The notes beneath the pieces were generated by a model. It was given only the letters and a program-made list of their open reading frames with translations. It made no database searches and had not been told where the DNA came from. From Streptomyces sp. NRRL F-4489 (GTDB lineage Bacteria > Actinomycetota > Actinomycetes > Streptomycetales > Streptomycetaceae): a DNA stretch of 25,997 bases. A program made the position numbers and the translations under genes. How positions within the stretch are numbered: position 1 is the first letter of the stretch; every line of letters starts with the position of its first letter. Below are positions 14,044 to 22,078 of the stretch, one piece after another. The stretch covers positions 1-25,997 of the forward strand of contig NZ_LLZI01000286.1 of assembly GCF_001509485.1 (NCBI RefSeq), read 5' to 3'.

Positions 14044-16698
14044 CTACTCCACCACCGGGAGCAGCTCCGGCAGATGGCCGTCGGACGCCAGGGCGGCGGC
14101 CTGCCGCTCGGCGGGGACCGGGCCGTACGTCGTGGTCCGGGGGCGGGCCGGGCGGCCGGCCAGCTCGGCGATGCCGATCAGGTCCTGGATGGAGCGATAG
14201 GAGCCGTAACTCGACCCGGCCATCCGGGAGATGGTCTCCTCCATCAGGGTGCCGCCCAGGTCGTTGGCACCGGAGCGGAGCATCTCCGCGGCGCCCTCGG
14301 TGCCGAGCTTGACCCAGCTGGTCTGGATGTTGGTGATGTGCGGGTGGAGCAGGATCCGGGCCATCGCCGTCACCGCGCGGTTGTCGCGGGTCGTCGGGCC
14401 GGGGCGGGCGATTCCGGCCAGATAGACCGGGGCGTTGGTGTGGATGAACGGCAGGGTGACGAACTCGGTGAAGCCTTCAACCCCCTTGGCCGCCGCCTCC
14501 TGCTGGATCTCCGCCAGCAGCCGGAGGTGGCCCAGCCAGTGCCGGGGCTGGTCGACATGGCCGTACATCATCGTGGACGAGGAGCGGATGCCCAGCTCGT
14601 GGGCGGTCTTGATGACCTCGACCCAGGTGGCGGTGGGGAGTTTGCCCTTGGTGAGGACCCAGCGGACCTCGTCGTCGAGGATCTCGGCGGCGGTGCCGGG
14701 GATGGTGTCCAGGCCGGCGGCCTTGGCCTCGGCCAGCCACTCCCGGATGGACAGGCCGGTGCGGGTCGCGCCGTTGACGACCTCCATCGGGGAGAAGGCG
14801 TGCACATGCATCCCCGGGACGCGCGCCTTCACGGCGCGGGCGATGTCGAAGTAGGCCGTACCGGGCAGATCGGGATGGATGCCGCCCTGCATGCAGACCT
14901 CGACCGCGCCGACGTCCCACGCCTGCTGGGCGCGGTCGGCGACCTGCTCCAGGGAGAGGGTGTACGCGTCGGCGTCCGTGCGGCGCTGGGCGAAGGCGCA
15001 GAAGCGGCAGCCGGTGTAGCAGACGTTGGTGAAGTTGATGTTGCGGGTGACGATGTAGGTGACGGTGTCGCCCACCGTGGCGCGGCGCAGGTCGTCGGCG
15101 ATCCGGCAGAGCGCGTCCAGCGCCGGGCCGTCGGCGTGCAGCAGGGCGAGCGCCTCGGCGTCGGTGAGCTTCGTCGGGTCGTCGGCCGCCTGGGAGAGGG
15201 CCTGCCGGACGTCGGCGTCCAGCCGGGACGGCGCCATACCGGGCGCGGCGGCCTCGCGCAGCGCCTCCCAGTCCCCGTACACCTCGTCGAAGTCGTCGCG
15301 GCGGTCGGCCGTGCGGCCCTCGGTGTCGATGGTGCGGTGCAGGTCCGTGCGGCCCGAGGGGACGAAGCTCTCCTCGGGCTCCTGCCAGGGGCGGCCCGTC
15401 ACGGCGGCGTCCTCGCGGGCGAGGCCGGTCTCCGGGTCGGCGAGGGCGGTGACGTGCGGCAGCACGCGCGGGTCCAGCCACGGCTCGCCGCGCTGGACGA
15501 ACTCCGGGTAGACCGCGAGGCGTTCGCGCAGGCGGAAGCCCTCGGCGGAGGAGTGCTCGGCGAGCGCGTCGATCTGGGGCCAGGGGCGCTCGGGGTTGAC
15601 GTGGTCGGGGGTGAGCGGGGAGACGCCGCCCCAGTCGTCGATGCCGGCGCGGATCAGCCGGCCGTACTCCTCGTCCACCAGATTGGGCGGCGCCTGGAGG
15701 CAGGCGGACGGGCCCATGATGTGCCGGGCCACGGCCACCGTGGCGACCAGCTCGTCCAGCTCGGCGTCGGGCATCTGGCGCATCGCCGTATCGGGCTTGG
15801 CGCGGAAATTCTGCAGGATCAATTCCTGGATGCCGTGGTAGGCGCGGGAGATCCGGCGCAGCGCGAACAGCGACTCGGCGCGCTCCTCGTACGTCTCCCC
15901 GATGCCGATCAGCAGGCCGCTGGTGAACGGGACGGAGCTGCGGCCGGCGTCCTCCAGGACGCGCAGCCGGACCGCGGGCTCCTTGTCCGGCGAGCCGTAA
16001 TGGGGGCCGCCGGGCTCGCTCCACAGGCGCTCGGCGGTGGTCTCCAGCATCATGCCCATCGACGGGGCGACCGGCTTGAGCCGCTGGAAGTCCGTCCAGG
16101 ACAGCACCCCGGGATTGAGGTGGGGCAGCAGCCCGGTCTCCTCCAGGATGCGGATGGCGATGGCGCGGACGTAGGCGATGGTGTCGTCGTACCCCTCGGC
16201 CTCCAGCCACTCGCGGGCCTCGGGCCAGCGCTCCTCGGGCTTGTCGCCGAGCGTGATCAGGGCTTCCTTGCAGCCCAGTTCGGCACCGCGGCGGGCGATG
16301 GCCAGGACCTCGTCGGGGGACATGAACATCCCGTGGCCGGCCCGGCGGAGCTTGCCGGGGACGGTGGCGAAGGTGCAGTAGTGGCACTTGTCGCGGCACA
16401 GGCGCGTCAGCGGGATGAAGACGCTCTTGGAGTACGTGATGACACCGGGGCGGCCGGCGGCCTCCAGGCCGGCGTCGCGGACCCGCGCGGCGGAGGCGCA
16501 CAGATCCGCCAGATCGTCCCCGCGGGCCTGGAGCAGCACCGCGGCCTCGGTGACGTCCAGCGCCACGCCGTCCCGGGCCCGCTTGAGCGCCCGGCGCATG
16601 GCGTTGGCCGTCGGCCGCGGGGCGGCTCCGCCCCGGCCGGACGCCTGGTCAGATCCCTGGGTGGATCCCTGGTCAGGTCCCTGCGCGCTGGAAGTCAT
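14044..16698 (-). CDS. fbiC: FO synthase, bifunctional CofG-CofH (F420 biosynthesis)
   Basis: An 884-residue fusion of two radical-SAM enzymes that together make FO (7,8-didemethyl-8-hydroxy-5-deazariboflavin), the chromophore of coenzyme F420, from tyrosine and a flavin-pathway intermediate. Both 4Fe-4S/SAM motifs are intact as CX3CX2C: Cys101-Cys105-Cys108 (CRDKCHYC) in the CofG half and Cys560-Cys564-Cys567 (CYTGCRFC) in the CofH half. The halves are joined by a linker of about 80 residues. The N-terminal 30 residues are a low-complexity Gln/Gly/Ser extension. Length and domain order match actinobacterial FbiC. The ATG at 16698 has no ribosome site, but TATGCT sits six bases upstream, as expected for a leaderless transcript. 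An F420-type LLM oxidoreductase lies upstream on the same strand. Confidence 0.96.
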   Translation of the reverse strand: MTSSAQGPDQGSTQGSDQASGRGGAAPRPTANAMRRALKRARDGVALDVTEAAVLLQARGDDLADLCASAARVRDAGLEAAGRPGVITYSKSVFIPLTRLCRDKCHYCTFATVPGKLRRAGHGMFMSPDEVLAIARRGAELGCKEALITLGDKPEERWPEAREWLEAEGYDDTIAYVRAIAIRILEETGLLPHLNPGVLSWTDFQRLKPVAPSMGMMLETTAERLWSEPGGPHYGSPDKEPAVRLRVLEDAGRSSVPFTSGLLIGIGETYEERAESLFALRRISRAYHGIQELILQNFRAKPDTAMRQMPDAELDELVATVAVARHIMGPSACLQAPPNLVDEEYGRLIRAGIDDWGGVSPLTPDHVNPERPWPQIDALAEHSSAEGFRLRERLAVYPEFVQRGEPWLDPRVLPHVTALADPETGLAREDAAVTGRPWQEPEESFVPSGRTDLHRTIDTEGRTADRRDDFDEVYGDWEALREAAAPGMAPSRLDADVRQALSQAADDPTKLTDAEALALLHADGPALDALCRIADDLRRATVGDTVTYIVTRNINFTNVCYTGCRFCAFAQRRTDADAYTLSLEQVADRAQQAWDVGAVEVCMQGGIHPDLPGTAYFDIARAVKARVPGMHVHAFSPMEVVNGATRTGLSIREWLAEAKAAGLDTIPGTAAEILDDEVRWVLTKGKLPTATWVEVIKTAHELGIRSSSTMMYGHVDQPRHWLGHLRLLAEIQQEAAAKGVEGFTEFVTLPFIHTNAPVYLAGIARPGPTTRDNRAVTAMARILLHPHITNIQTSWVKLGTEGAAEMLRSGANDLGGTLMEETISRMAGSSYGSYRSIQDLIGIAELAGRPARPRTTTYGPVPAERQAAALASDGHLPELLPVVE

Positions 16699-16704
16699 GC
16701 ACCG

Positions 16705-16710
16705 AGCATA
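16705..16710 (-). promoter_or_regulatory. -10 element placed for leaderless transcription of fbiC
   Basis: On the minus strand TATGCT (16710-16705) ends six bases before the ATG of fbiC. Normal initiation distance would place the first transcribed base at or next to the A of ATG. No convincing -35 element is seen. Confidence 0.45.
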
Positions 16711-16797
16711 CGAGCGGCCACTGACATCTCCGCCGCCGGAGCGGAAGCGGGCCGTGTGCCGCTGATCACGTCAAACGGAGGTTGTCTCCGGACCGGT

Positions 16798-16825
16798 GCG
16801 GGTACCCGGTGGGCCGGGTACCCGC
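16798..16825 (-). terminator. Hairpin terminator after the VOC gene
   Basis: GCGGGTACCCG (16798-16808) and CGGGTACCCGC (16815-16825) form a perfect 11-bp stem with a six-base loop, starting 14 bases after the VOC stop codon. It separates the VOC gene from fbiC, so these two are probably not one operon. Confidence 0.75.
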
Positions 16826-16839
16826 GGGCGTCTTACGGG

Positions 16840-17241
16840 TCAGAGGGAGGACAGGAGTTCCTCGGAGTACGTCCGGGTCAGGAACTCCATGTTGTGGCCG
16901 TCCGGGTCGTTCACGTACAGGCCCCGGCCGCCGTCATGGGTGTTGATCTCCTGCGGCTTGGTGTGCATCGGATCGGCCCAGTACGGCAGATCGCGCTCCT
17001 GTATCCGGGCCAGGATCCCGTCGAACTCCTCCTCCGACACCAGGAACGCGTAGTGCGTGGGCACGAACTCCCTGCCACCGGCGGCGTGCTCGGCGTAGTC
17101 GAGGGTCACCCCGTTGTCCATCCTGAGCGCCGCGAACGGGCCGTACGCCTTGGGTTCGGGGGCGTCCAGCAGGCCGGCGAGGAAACGGGCCGAGGCGAAG
17201 CGGTCCTTGCTGTGCACGATCGTGTGGTCGAGGCGGGGCAT
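16840..17241 (-). CDS. VOC (glyoxalase/dioxygenase-fold) family protein
   Basis: A 133-residue protein of the vicinal-oxygen-chelate superfamily, with the usual two beta-alpha-beta-beta-beta halves. Candidate metal ligands are His6 (LDHTIVHS), His63 (PTHYAFLV) and Glu119 (HNMEFLTR), and the end RGLYVNDPDGHNMEF is typical of family members. Members include glyoxalases, extradiol dioxygenases and antibiotic-resistance proteins; nothing here picks one. The ATG at 17241 follows AAGGAGA by about five bases; an in-frame upstream start at 17289 would add a poorly conserved 16-residue extension. The 330-base gap upstream (17242-17571) holds only short GGTGGCC and GGGTGAC repeats. Confidence 0.82.
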   Translation of the reverse strand: MPRLDHTIVHSKDRFASARFLAGLLDAPEPKAYGPFAALRMDNGVTLDYAEHAAGGREFVPTHYAFLVSEEEFDGILARIQERDLPYWADPMHTKPQEINTHDGGRGLYVNDPDGHNMEFLTRTYSEELLSSL

Positions 17242-17571
17242 GGCGTCTCCTTGGTCTCCGAGAGCTGCGGAACTCCTTCGGGAGCTCATCCGGACGCGGT
17301 GGTCCGGGTGCCGTTACCCACGACGCTACGCCGGGGCGGGCGGGGGCGGATCGGTCTGGGGTCCCGGTTCCGGCCGGGGGGCGCCGTACGACGCCGGTCC
17401 TAGGCGGGCGGGGCGGGGCCGGGCCGGGGCGGTGGGCGCGCCTGGCGTGCCGTTGCCGGGCGTTTTCGTACGGGTGCGAGGGGTGAGCGTGATCGGTGGC
17501 GGGTGACGGGTGACCTGTGGCCGGTGGCCGGTGGCCGCCCCAGGTGCACGTCCCCCCGTAGCCCGCGCCCG

Positions 17572-18396
17572 TCACAGGTACCGCGCGTAGTCGTCCAGCG
17601 TGCGCAGGACCTCGGGCTCGTCGGCGGCCGGGAGTTGGAGGACGACCTCGGGCAGGCCCAGCTCCCGGTAGTGCGCCAGCTTCCCCGGGGTCGGCCGGAC
17701 CGCGTACGGCACCACCTCCGGGTCGCCCGCGCGGCCGGCGTCCTCCCAGGCGCGGCGCAGGGCCGGCAGGGCCTCCCCGAGGCCGCGCCCGCCGACCGGC
17801 AGCCAGCCGTCCGCACCCTCCGCGACCTCCCCGAACAGCCGGGGCCCGGCCGCGCCGCCCAGCAGGACGCGCGGCGCCCCGCCGGCCGGTTTGGGGTGCG
17901 CCAGGGAGGCGCGTACGGACCCGAACTCCCCGTGGTACGCGGTCGGTTCGTCGGCCCACAAGGCGCGCATCAGCGCGAGCCGGTCGCGGACCAGGGCCCG
18001 CCGGGTCGACCAGTCCACACCGTGGTCGGCGGCCTCCTCGACGTTCCAGCCGTAGCCGACGCCGAGGGTGAAGCGGCCGCCGGAGAGGTGGTCCAGGGTC
18101 GCGATCTGCTTGGCCAGGTCAACGGGGTCGTGCTGGGCGACGAGGGTGATGCCGGTGCCCAGCCGCAGCCGTTCGGTGACCGCGGCGGCCTGCCCGAGGG
18201 CGATGAACGGGTCGAGGGTGCGGCCGTACTCGCGGGGCAGCGGCTCACCCATGGGCGCCGGGGTGTCGCGGGAGGCCGGGATGTGGGTGTGCTCGGGGAG
18301 GTACAGCCCGGCGAACCCGCGCTGCTCCAGCTCCTGGGCGAGCCGGACCGGCCGGATCGTCTCGTCGGTCAGGAAAATCGTGGTGGCGATCCGCAT
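17572..18396 (-). CDS. LLM-class F420-dependent oxidoreductase
   Basis: A 274-residue member of the luciferase-like monooxygenase (TIM-barrel) family, most like the F420-dependent group. Visible signs are the N-terminal MRIATTIFLTDETI, FAGLYLPEHTHIP (29-41), TERLRLGTGI (hydride-face strand), LAKQIATLDHLSGGRFTLGVGYGWN with the family GGR-x-x-L-G-V-G, and RVLLGGAAGPRLF near the cofactor-phosphate site. Such enzymes transfer hydride between F420 and an organic substrate; the substrate is unknown. FbiC, encoded downstream on the same strand, would supply the cofactor precursor. The ATG at 18396 follows a GGAGG about ten bases upstream. The gene is divergent from the PHP-type hydrolase gene. Confidence 0.85.
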   Translation of the reverse strand: MRIATTIFLTDETIRPVRLAQELEQRGFAGLYLPEHTHIPASRDTPAPMGEPLPREYGRTLDPFIALGQAAAVTERLRLGTGITLVAQHDPVDLAKQIATLDHLSGGRFTLGVGYGWNVEEAADHGVDWSTRRALVRDRLALMRALWADEPTAYHGEFGSVRASLAHPKPAGGAPRVLLGGAAGPRLFGEVAEGADGWLPVGGRGLGEALPALRRAWEDAGRAGDPEVVPYAVRPTPGKLAHYRELGLPEVVLQLPAADEPEVLRTLDDYARYL

Positions 18397-18484
18397 GCTG
18401 GTGCTGCCTCCGCGTCGGGGTCGGGATGGACGTTCGGGTCGGTCAGGCGGGTGGGGTGACGGCATGGTGCCGCAACTGTCCGCG

Positions 18485-18493
18485 AGTTATCCA
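18485..18493 (+). promoter_or_regulatory. Perfect DnaA-box sequence in a divergent intergenic region
   Basis: TTATCCACA matches the classical DnaA box exactly. It is a single site midway in the 191-base gap between the LLM gene and the PHP-hydrolase gene. A lone 9-mer can occur by chance, though AT-containing matches are rarer in DNA this GC-rich. Confidence 0.4.
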
Positions 18494-18587
18494 CAGGGCT
18501 TTTCCCGCCTGTCACACGCGCGTACAACAGTTTTCACACCGCGGAACGGACGCGGGCCGGACATCGACGACCGACACGGGGGCGGGG

Positions 18588-20144
18588 ATGGAGCGACGCG
18601 AGGTACTGAAACTTTCGGCGGCCGCGGGCGCGGCGGGCGCCCTGACACTCGGCCGGGTGAACTTCGCCGGGGCGGCAGGGGCGGCGGCCGGGCGGGCGGG
18701 GCCGGCGGCGGACGCCGGGGGCGCCGCCGGCTCCGGGGAGGCGCCGGCCGAGGAGACCCGCACGGTCACCGGCCATCTGCCCGCCGGCGCACCGGACTTC
18801 GTCTACCTCCCGGTCGGAGTGCCGCCCGGCGTAGGGGAGATCGCGGTCGCGTACCACTACGACAAGCCGCCGGTGCCCGAGGGCACCGCCGGCAACGCCT
18901 GCGACATCGGCATCTTCGACGAGCGCGGCACGGCACCGGGCGGCGCCGGGTTCCGCGGCTGGTCGGGCGGGGCGCGCGCGGAGTTCTTCCTGCGCGCCGA
19001 CGACGCCACCCCCGGCTACCTCCCGGGGCCGGTCAACGAGGGCACCTGGCACATCGCCCTCGGCCCGTACACCATCGCCCCGCAGGGCCTGGACTACGAG
19101 GTCACCGTCACCCTGCGGTACGGCCCGCCCGGGCGGACCCCGGCGCCCGTGTATCCGCCCGAGCGGGCCCGCGGCCGCGGCCGGGCCTGGTACCGCGGCG
19201 ACAGCCATCTGCACTCCGTCCACTCGGACGGCAAGCGCACCCCGGCGCAGATCGCGGCGCTCGCGCGGGCCGCCGGCCTGGACTTCCTCACCACCACCGA
19301 GCACAACACCACCGCGAGCCACCGGGCCTGGGAGGGCCTGTGGGGCGATGACCTGCTGATCCTGACCGGCGAGGAGGTCACCACCCGCAACGGCCACGTG
19401 GTGGCGATGGGCACCGACCCCGGTGTCTTCATCGACTGGCGGTACCGCGCGCGGGACAACGCCTTCGGCAGATACGCCCGCGCCATCCGCCGGGCCGGCG
19501 GCCTGGTCATCCCCGCGCATCCGCACGCCACCTGCGTCGGCTGCGGCTGGAAGTTCGGCTTCGGCGACGCGGACGCGGTCGAGGTGTGGAACGGCCCGTA
19601 CGGCCCCGACGACGAGATCACCCTCGCCGAGTGGGACAACACCCTGGTCGCGCACGCCCGGGGCGGCGGCGCCTGGCTGCCCGCGGTCGGCCACAGCGAC
19701 GCGCACCGGGATCCGGATGTGGTCGGCCTGCCGCAGGCGGTGGTGCTGGCCGACGACCTCTCCCGCCGCGCCCTCCAGGACGGCATCCGGGCCGGCCGGG
19801 TGTGGATCGCCGAATCGTCCCGGATCGACCTGTCCTTCGCCGTCACCGGCGGACGCGGCGCCCACGCCGGCATCGGCGAGCGCATCCGGCTCCCCGGCAC
19901 GGCACCGGTCACCGCCCGCCTGACGGTCTCCGGTGCCCCCGGCTGCACGGTCTCCTTCGTCACCGACCAGGGCACCCGCCACACCGCCCCGCTCCCCCCG
20001 TCCGGCGCCGCCACCGTCACCTGGCACACCACCCCCGACAACGCCGCCTACATACGCGCCGAAATCCGCCACCCACCGACCACCCCGGGCCTCCCCGGCC
20101 CGATGGCGGCCCTGACCAACCCGGTCTTCCTGGACCGGGAGTGA
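18588..20144 (+). CDS. Tat-exported PHP-type metallohydrolase (CehA/McbA-like)
   Basis: A 518-residue protein. The N terminus MERREVLKLSAAAGAAGALTLG is a twin-arginine signal, so it should be exported folded, metals loaded. An Ala/Gly linker and a beta-rich domain (about 56-190) precede a PHP phosphoesterase domain (200-450) with HLH at His207-x-His209, TEHN (Glu238-His239), GEEV (262-263), AHPH (His311, His313) and GHSDAH (His369, Asp371, His373), a full set of likely metal ligands. This pattern is that of CehA/McbA-family hydrolases, some of which cleave esters or carbamates. A beta-sandwich-like C-terminal region follows. The ATG at 18588 was chosen because it begins the Tat signal; the longer open frame starts inside the neighbouring promoter. 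Two cysteines (316, 319) lie beside the AHPH motif. Confidence 0.85.
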   Translation: MERREVLKLSAAAGAAGALTLGRVNFAGAAGAAAGRAGPAADAGGAAGSGEAPAEETRTVTGHLPAGAPDFVYLPVGVPPGVGEIAVAYHYDKPPVPEGTAGNACDIGIFDERGTAPGGAGFRGWSGGARAEFFLRADDATPGYLPGPVNEGTWHIALGPYTIAPQGLDYEVTVTLRYGPPGRTPAPVYPPERARGRGRAWYRGDSHLHSVHSDGKRTPAQIAALARAAGLDFLTTTEHNTTASHRAWEGLWGDDLLILTGEEVTTRNGHVVAMGTDPGVFIDWRYRARDNAFGRYARAIRRAGGLVIPAHPHATCVGCGWKFGFGDADAVEVWNGPYGPDDEITLAEWDNTLVAHARGGGAWLPAVGHSDAHRDPDVVGLPQAVVLADDLSRRALQDGIRAGRVWIAESSRIDLSFAVTGGRGAHAGIGERIRLPGTAPVTARLTVSGAPGCTVSFVTDQGTRHTAPLPPSGAATVTWHTTPDNAAYIRAEIRHPPTTPGLPGPMAALTNPVFLDRE

Positions 20145-20225
20145 GGCGGAGCCCAGGGAGGTGAGGTTGCGGCTGCTCCGGGAGAGGGCTGGTGGTTCGT
20201 GCGACCGCGCGCTCCGCGGGCCCGG

Positions 20226-20828
20226 TTATCCCGCGCTCCTTCTGCCGGCGTCCGCCCGCCACTGGCGCCCCATCGTCCGGAGCATCTCCGGATAGACCAG
20301 CAGGTACCGGAACGGCTTGATGGCGGCCATGTAGGCGGTGCCGAGCAGCCCGTTCGGCTTCACCAGGACGGCCATCTGACCGCGGTAGCCACCGGCCTCG
20401 TCGGGGACCCAGCCGATGTGCAGCACCGCGTGCACGGTCCGGTTGGCCAACTCGGCCGCCCACTCGTCGTGCGCTTGGTAGAGGGAGCGGAACGGGCCTG
20501 AACGTCGGTCGGGCCCTCGGGGGCCCTCGCGGAGGTCCGCGGGCAAGCGGTCGCGCAGCGTCCGCACCCGGGAGCCGATGCCGGTCCTGGGGGCGTCCCA
20601 GCCGAACAGCTTCCCGAGCTTCCAGCGGAGCGCGATGAGACCGCGGAAGACGGGAGAGGAGGGAGGAGCCGTGTCGCCCCCGGCGTTCGCGAACTGGCGT
20701 ACCAGATGCGCCAGGTCATCGGGACCGCCTGGTGTCGGGAGGGCCCACACGTCCTCGACGCGGAAGTCGCCGGTGATCTCGTGGATCCGCCAGGGACGGG
20801 AGGTGTGTGCGGTGCTGGGGAGTCTCAT
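20226..20828 (-). CDS. DUF2867 domain protein
   Basis: A 200-residue protein that reads as DUF2867 over most of its length: PWRIHEITGDFRVEDVWALPTPGGPDDLAHLV (14-45), then FRGLIALRWKLGKLFGWD, and a C-terminal YRGQMAVLVKPNGLLGTAYMAAIKPFRYLLVYPEMLRTMG. The domain is of unknown function, possibly ligand-binding like the START/SRPBCC proteins. No signal peptide or definite membrane segment. It is divergently transcribed from a TetR gene across two strong palindromes, so it is the likely regulated partner. The ATG at 20828 follows GGGG about six bases upstream; a TTG two codons earlier is less likely. Its promoter appears to overlap the palindromes. Confidence 0.82.
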   Translation of the reverse strand: MRLPSTAHTSRPWRIHEITGDFRVEDVWALPTPGGPDDLAHLVRQFANAGGDTAPPSSPVFRGLIALRWKLGKLFGWDAPRTGIGSRVRTLRDRLPADLREGPRGPDRRSGPFRSLYQAHDEWAAELANRTVHAVLHIGWVPDEAGGYRGQMAVLVKPNGLLGTAYMAAIKPFRYLLVYPEMLRTMGRQWRADAGRRSAG

Positions 20829-20840
20829 GAGCAAGCCCCT

Positions 20841-20862
20841 ATCTATACGCTGCCGTATAGAT
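20841..20862. promoter_or_regulatory. TetR operator 1
   Basis: ATCTATACG and CGTATAGAT are perfect 9-bp inverted arms around CTGC. The site starts 13 bases upstream of the DUF2867 ATG. TATAGA on the minus strand within it could be that gene's -10. Confidence 0.8.
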
Positions 20863-20876
20863 CGACAGTAGACCCA

Positions 20877-20896
20877 TCTATACGGCGCCGTATAGA
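20877..20896. promoter_or_regulatory. TetR operator 2
   Basis: TCTATACGGCGCCGTATAGA is a perfect 20-bp palindrome sharing both arms with operator 1; centres are 35 bases apart. TATAGA at 20891-20896 with TAGACC at 20869-20874 (16-base spacer) could be the TetR gene's own promoter, which would give autoregulation. Confidence 0.85.
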
Positions 20897-20926
20897 AAAC
20901 TGGGGAGACGTGAGGGGAGACACACC

Positions 20927-21487
20927 ATGGCCAAGGCCCGCACGCCGCGCCGGAGTTGGATCGAGGAGGGCTTGCGGACGCTCGCCGCCGGCGGCCCGGA
21001 TGCCGTACGGATCGAGTCCCTGGCGCAGTCGCTCGGCGTGAGCAAGGGCGGCTTCTACGGGTTCTTCCGCAACCGCGACGCCTTGCTGACCGAGATGCTC
21101 GACACGTGGGAGCGCGAGGTCACCGAGGCGGTGATCGAGGCGGTCGAGAGCGGCGGCGGAGACGCCCGGGAAAAGCTGGGCCGGCTCTTCACCCTGGTCG
21201 CCTCGCTGCGCGACGGGCCGGTCACGGGCCCGGCGGCCGACCTCGCGATCCGCGACTGGGCCCGGCGCGACGAGGCCGTCGCCCACCGGCTCCGACGCGT
21301 CGACAACCGGCGCATGGCCTATCTGCGCTCGCTGTTCGGCTCGTTCTGCCCCGACGAGGACGATGTCGAGGCGCGCTGCCTGATCACCTTCTCGCTGCGC
21401 ATCGGCGGCCACGTCATCGCCGCCGACCACGGCGGTCGCAGCCGCGCGGAGGTGATGGAGCTGACGAGGAAGTGGCTCCTGCGGTAG
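20927..21487 (+). CDS. TetR-family transcriptional regulator
   Basis: A 186-residue repressor-type protein. Residues 10-57 form the TetR helix-turn-helix (ILEEGLRTLA-like start, DAVRIESLAQSLGVSKGGFYGFFRNRDALLTEML). The remaining ~125 residues are the helical ligand-binding domain, including DLAIRDWARRDEAVAHRLRRVDNRR, a segment common in this subgroup. The ligand is unknown. It probably binds the two palindromes between itself and the divergent DUF2867 gene and represses both. The ATG at 20927 follows GGGGAGA (20914-20920) by six bases. No gene follows for 590 bases. Confidence 0.92.
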   Translation: MAKARTPRRSWIEEGLRTLAAGGPDAVRIESLAQSLGVSKGGFYGFFRNRDALLTEMLDTWEREVTEAVIEAVESGGGDAREKLGRLFTLVASLRDGPVTGPAADLAIRDWARRDEAVAHRLRRVDNRRMAYLRSLFGSFCPDEDDVEARCLITFSLRIGGHVIAADHGGRSRAEVMELTRKWLLR

Positions 21488-22078
21488 GTCCTGCGGTAGC
21501 TCGTCTCGGCGGCCCTCGCCGGAAGGGGCGGAGCCGCCGGAACGGGGACGGCGGGGCGGAGATCCGGCGGGGCAGGGATTCGGCGGGGCGGCGGGGAGGG
21601 GTGAGCCCGTAAGGGGGCGGGCCCGTAGGGGATCGGGGGGTGGGGCCCGTAGGGGGTGGGCCGGCCCCAGCCTGATCCATACCCCGGACGGGCCAGGAGG
21701 ACTCGCCGCGCGGCGGGGCAGCGGCAAGCCTGGGGGAACGGAGTGCGTTCCCGTGCCGCACGCCGGGCCCCACGCCCCGGTGGGTCCCCCCCCGGCGGCG
21801 TTTGTGCACCCGAGGGCAGGGAGGCGCCCGGCGGCTCGTACGAGGAGGGCGCGCAGGCCGGCCGTTCACGCGGGCGTGCGCGCCGGGCGCGCGTGCTGCC
21901 CGGCCGGCGCAGCAGCCGGACGCGTTGACCGGACGCGTTGAACCGGGCCCGCCGGCCGGCCGCGTACTCGGCGGGCGGAGCGCCGTAGTGCTTGAGGACG
22001 CGTAACGCCGGGTCCGGCCCGGGTCCTGTAGGCGCCGGCGGTGGAGCGGAATGCGGAAACGGGAAGAGGCCGGTGCGG
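21488..22078. other. 591-base region without a recognisable gene
   Basis: No product is recognised on either strand although frames are open. It holds three GCCCGT(A)AGGGG-like copies (21605, 21621, 21645), a GGGAACG/CGTTCCC hairpin (21734-21740 with 21746-21752), a GGGCCCCAC/GTGGGTCCC near-hairpin around 21766-21790, and a 13-bp tandem duplication at 21916-21941. The promoter of the phosphatase gene must lie in its right part, but I could not place it. Confidence 0.6.
21916..21941. repeat. 13-bp perfect tandem duplication
   Basis: CCGGACGCGTTGA is present at 21916-21928 and 21929-21941 with no gap, in the non-coding stretch upstream of the phosphatase gene. Confidence 0.8.

Noticed and set aside
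14074..17403. 1109-codon plus-strand open frame across fbiC and the VOC gene.
   Set aside because: Antisense shadow of clearly recognised genes; low-complexity Gly/Arg/Val translation.
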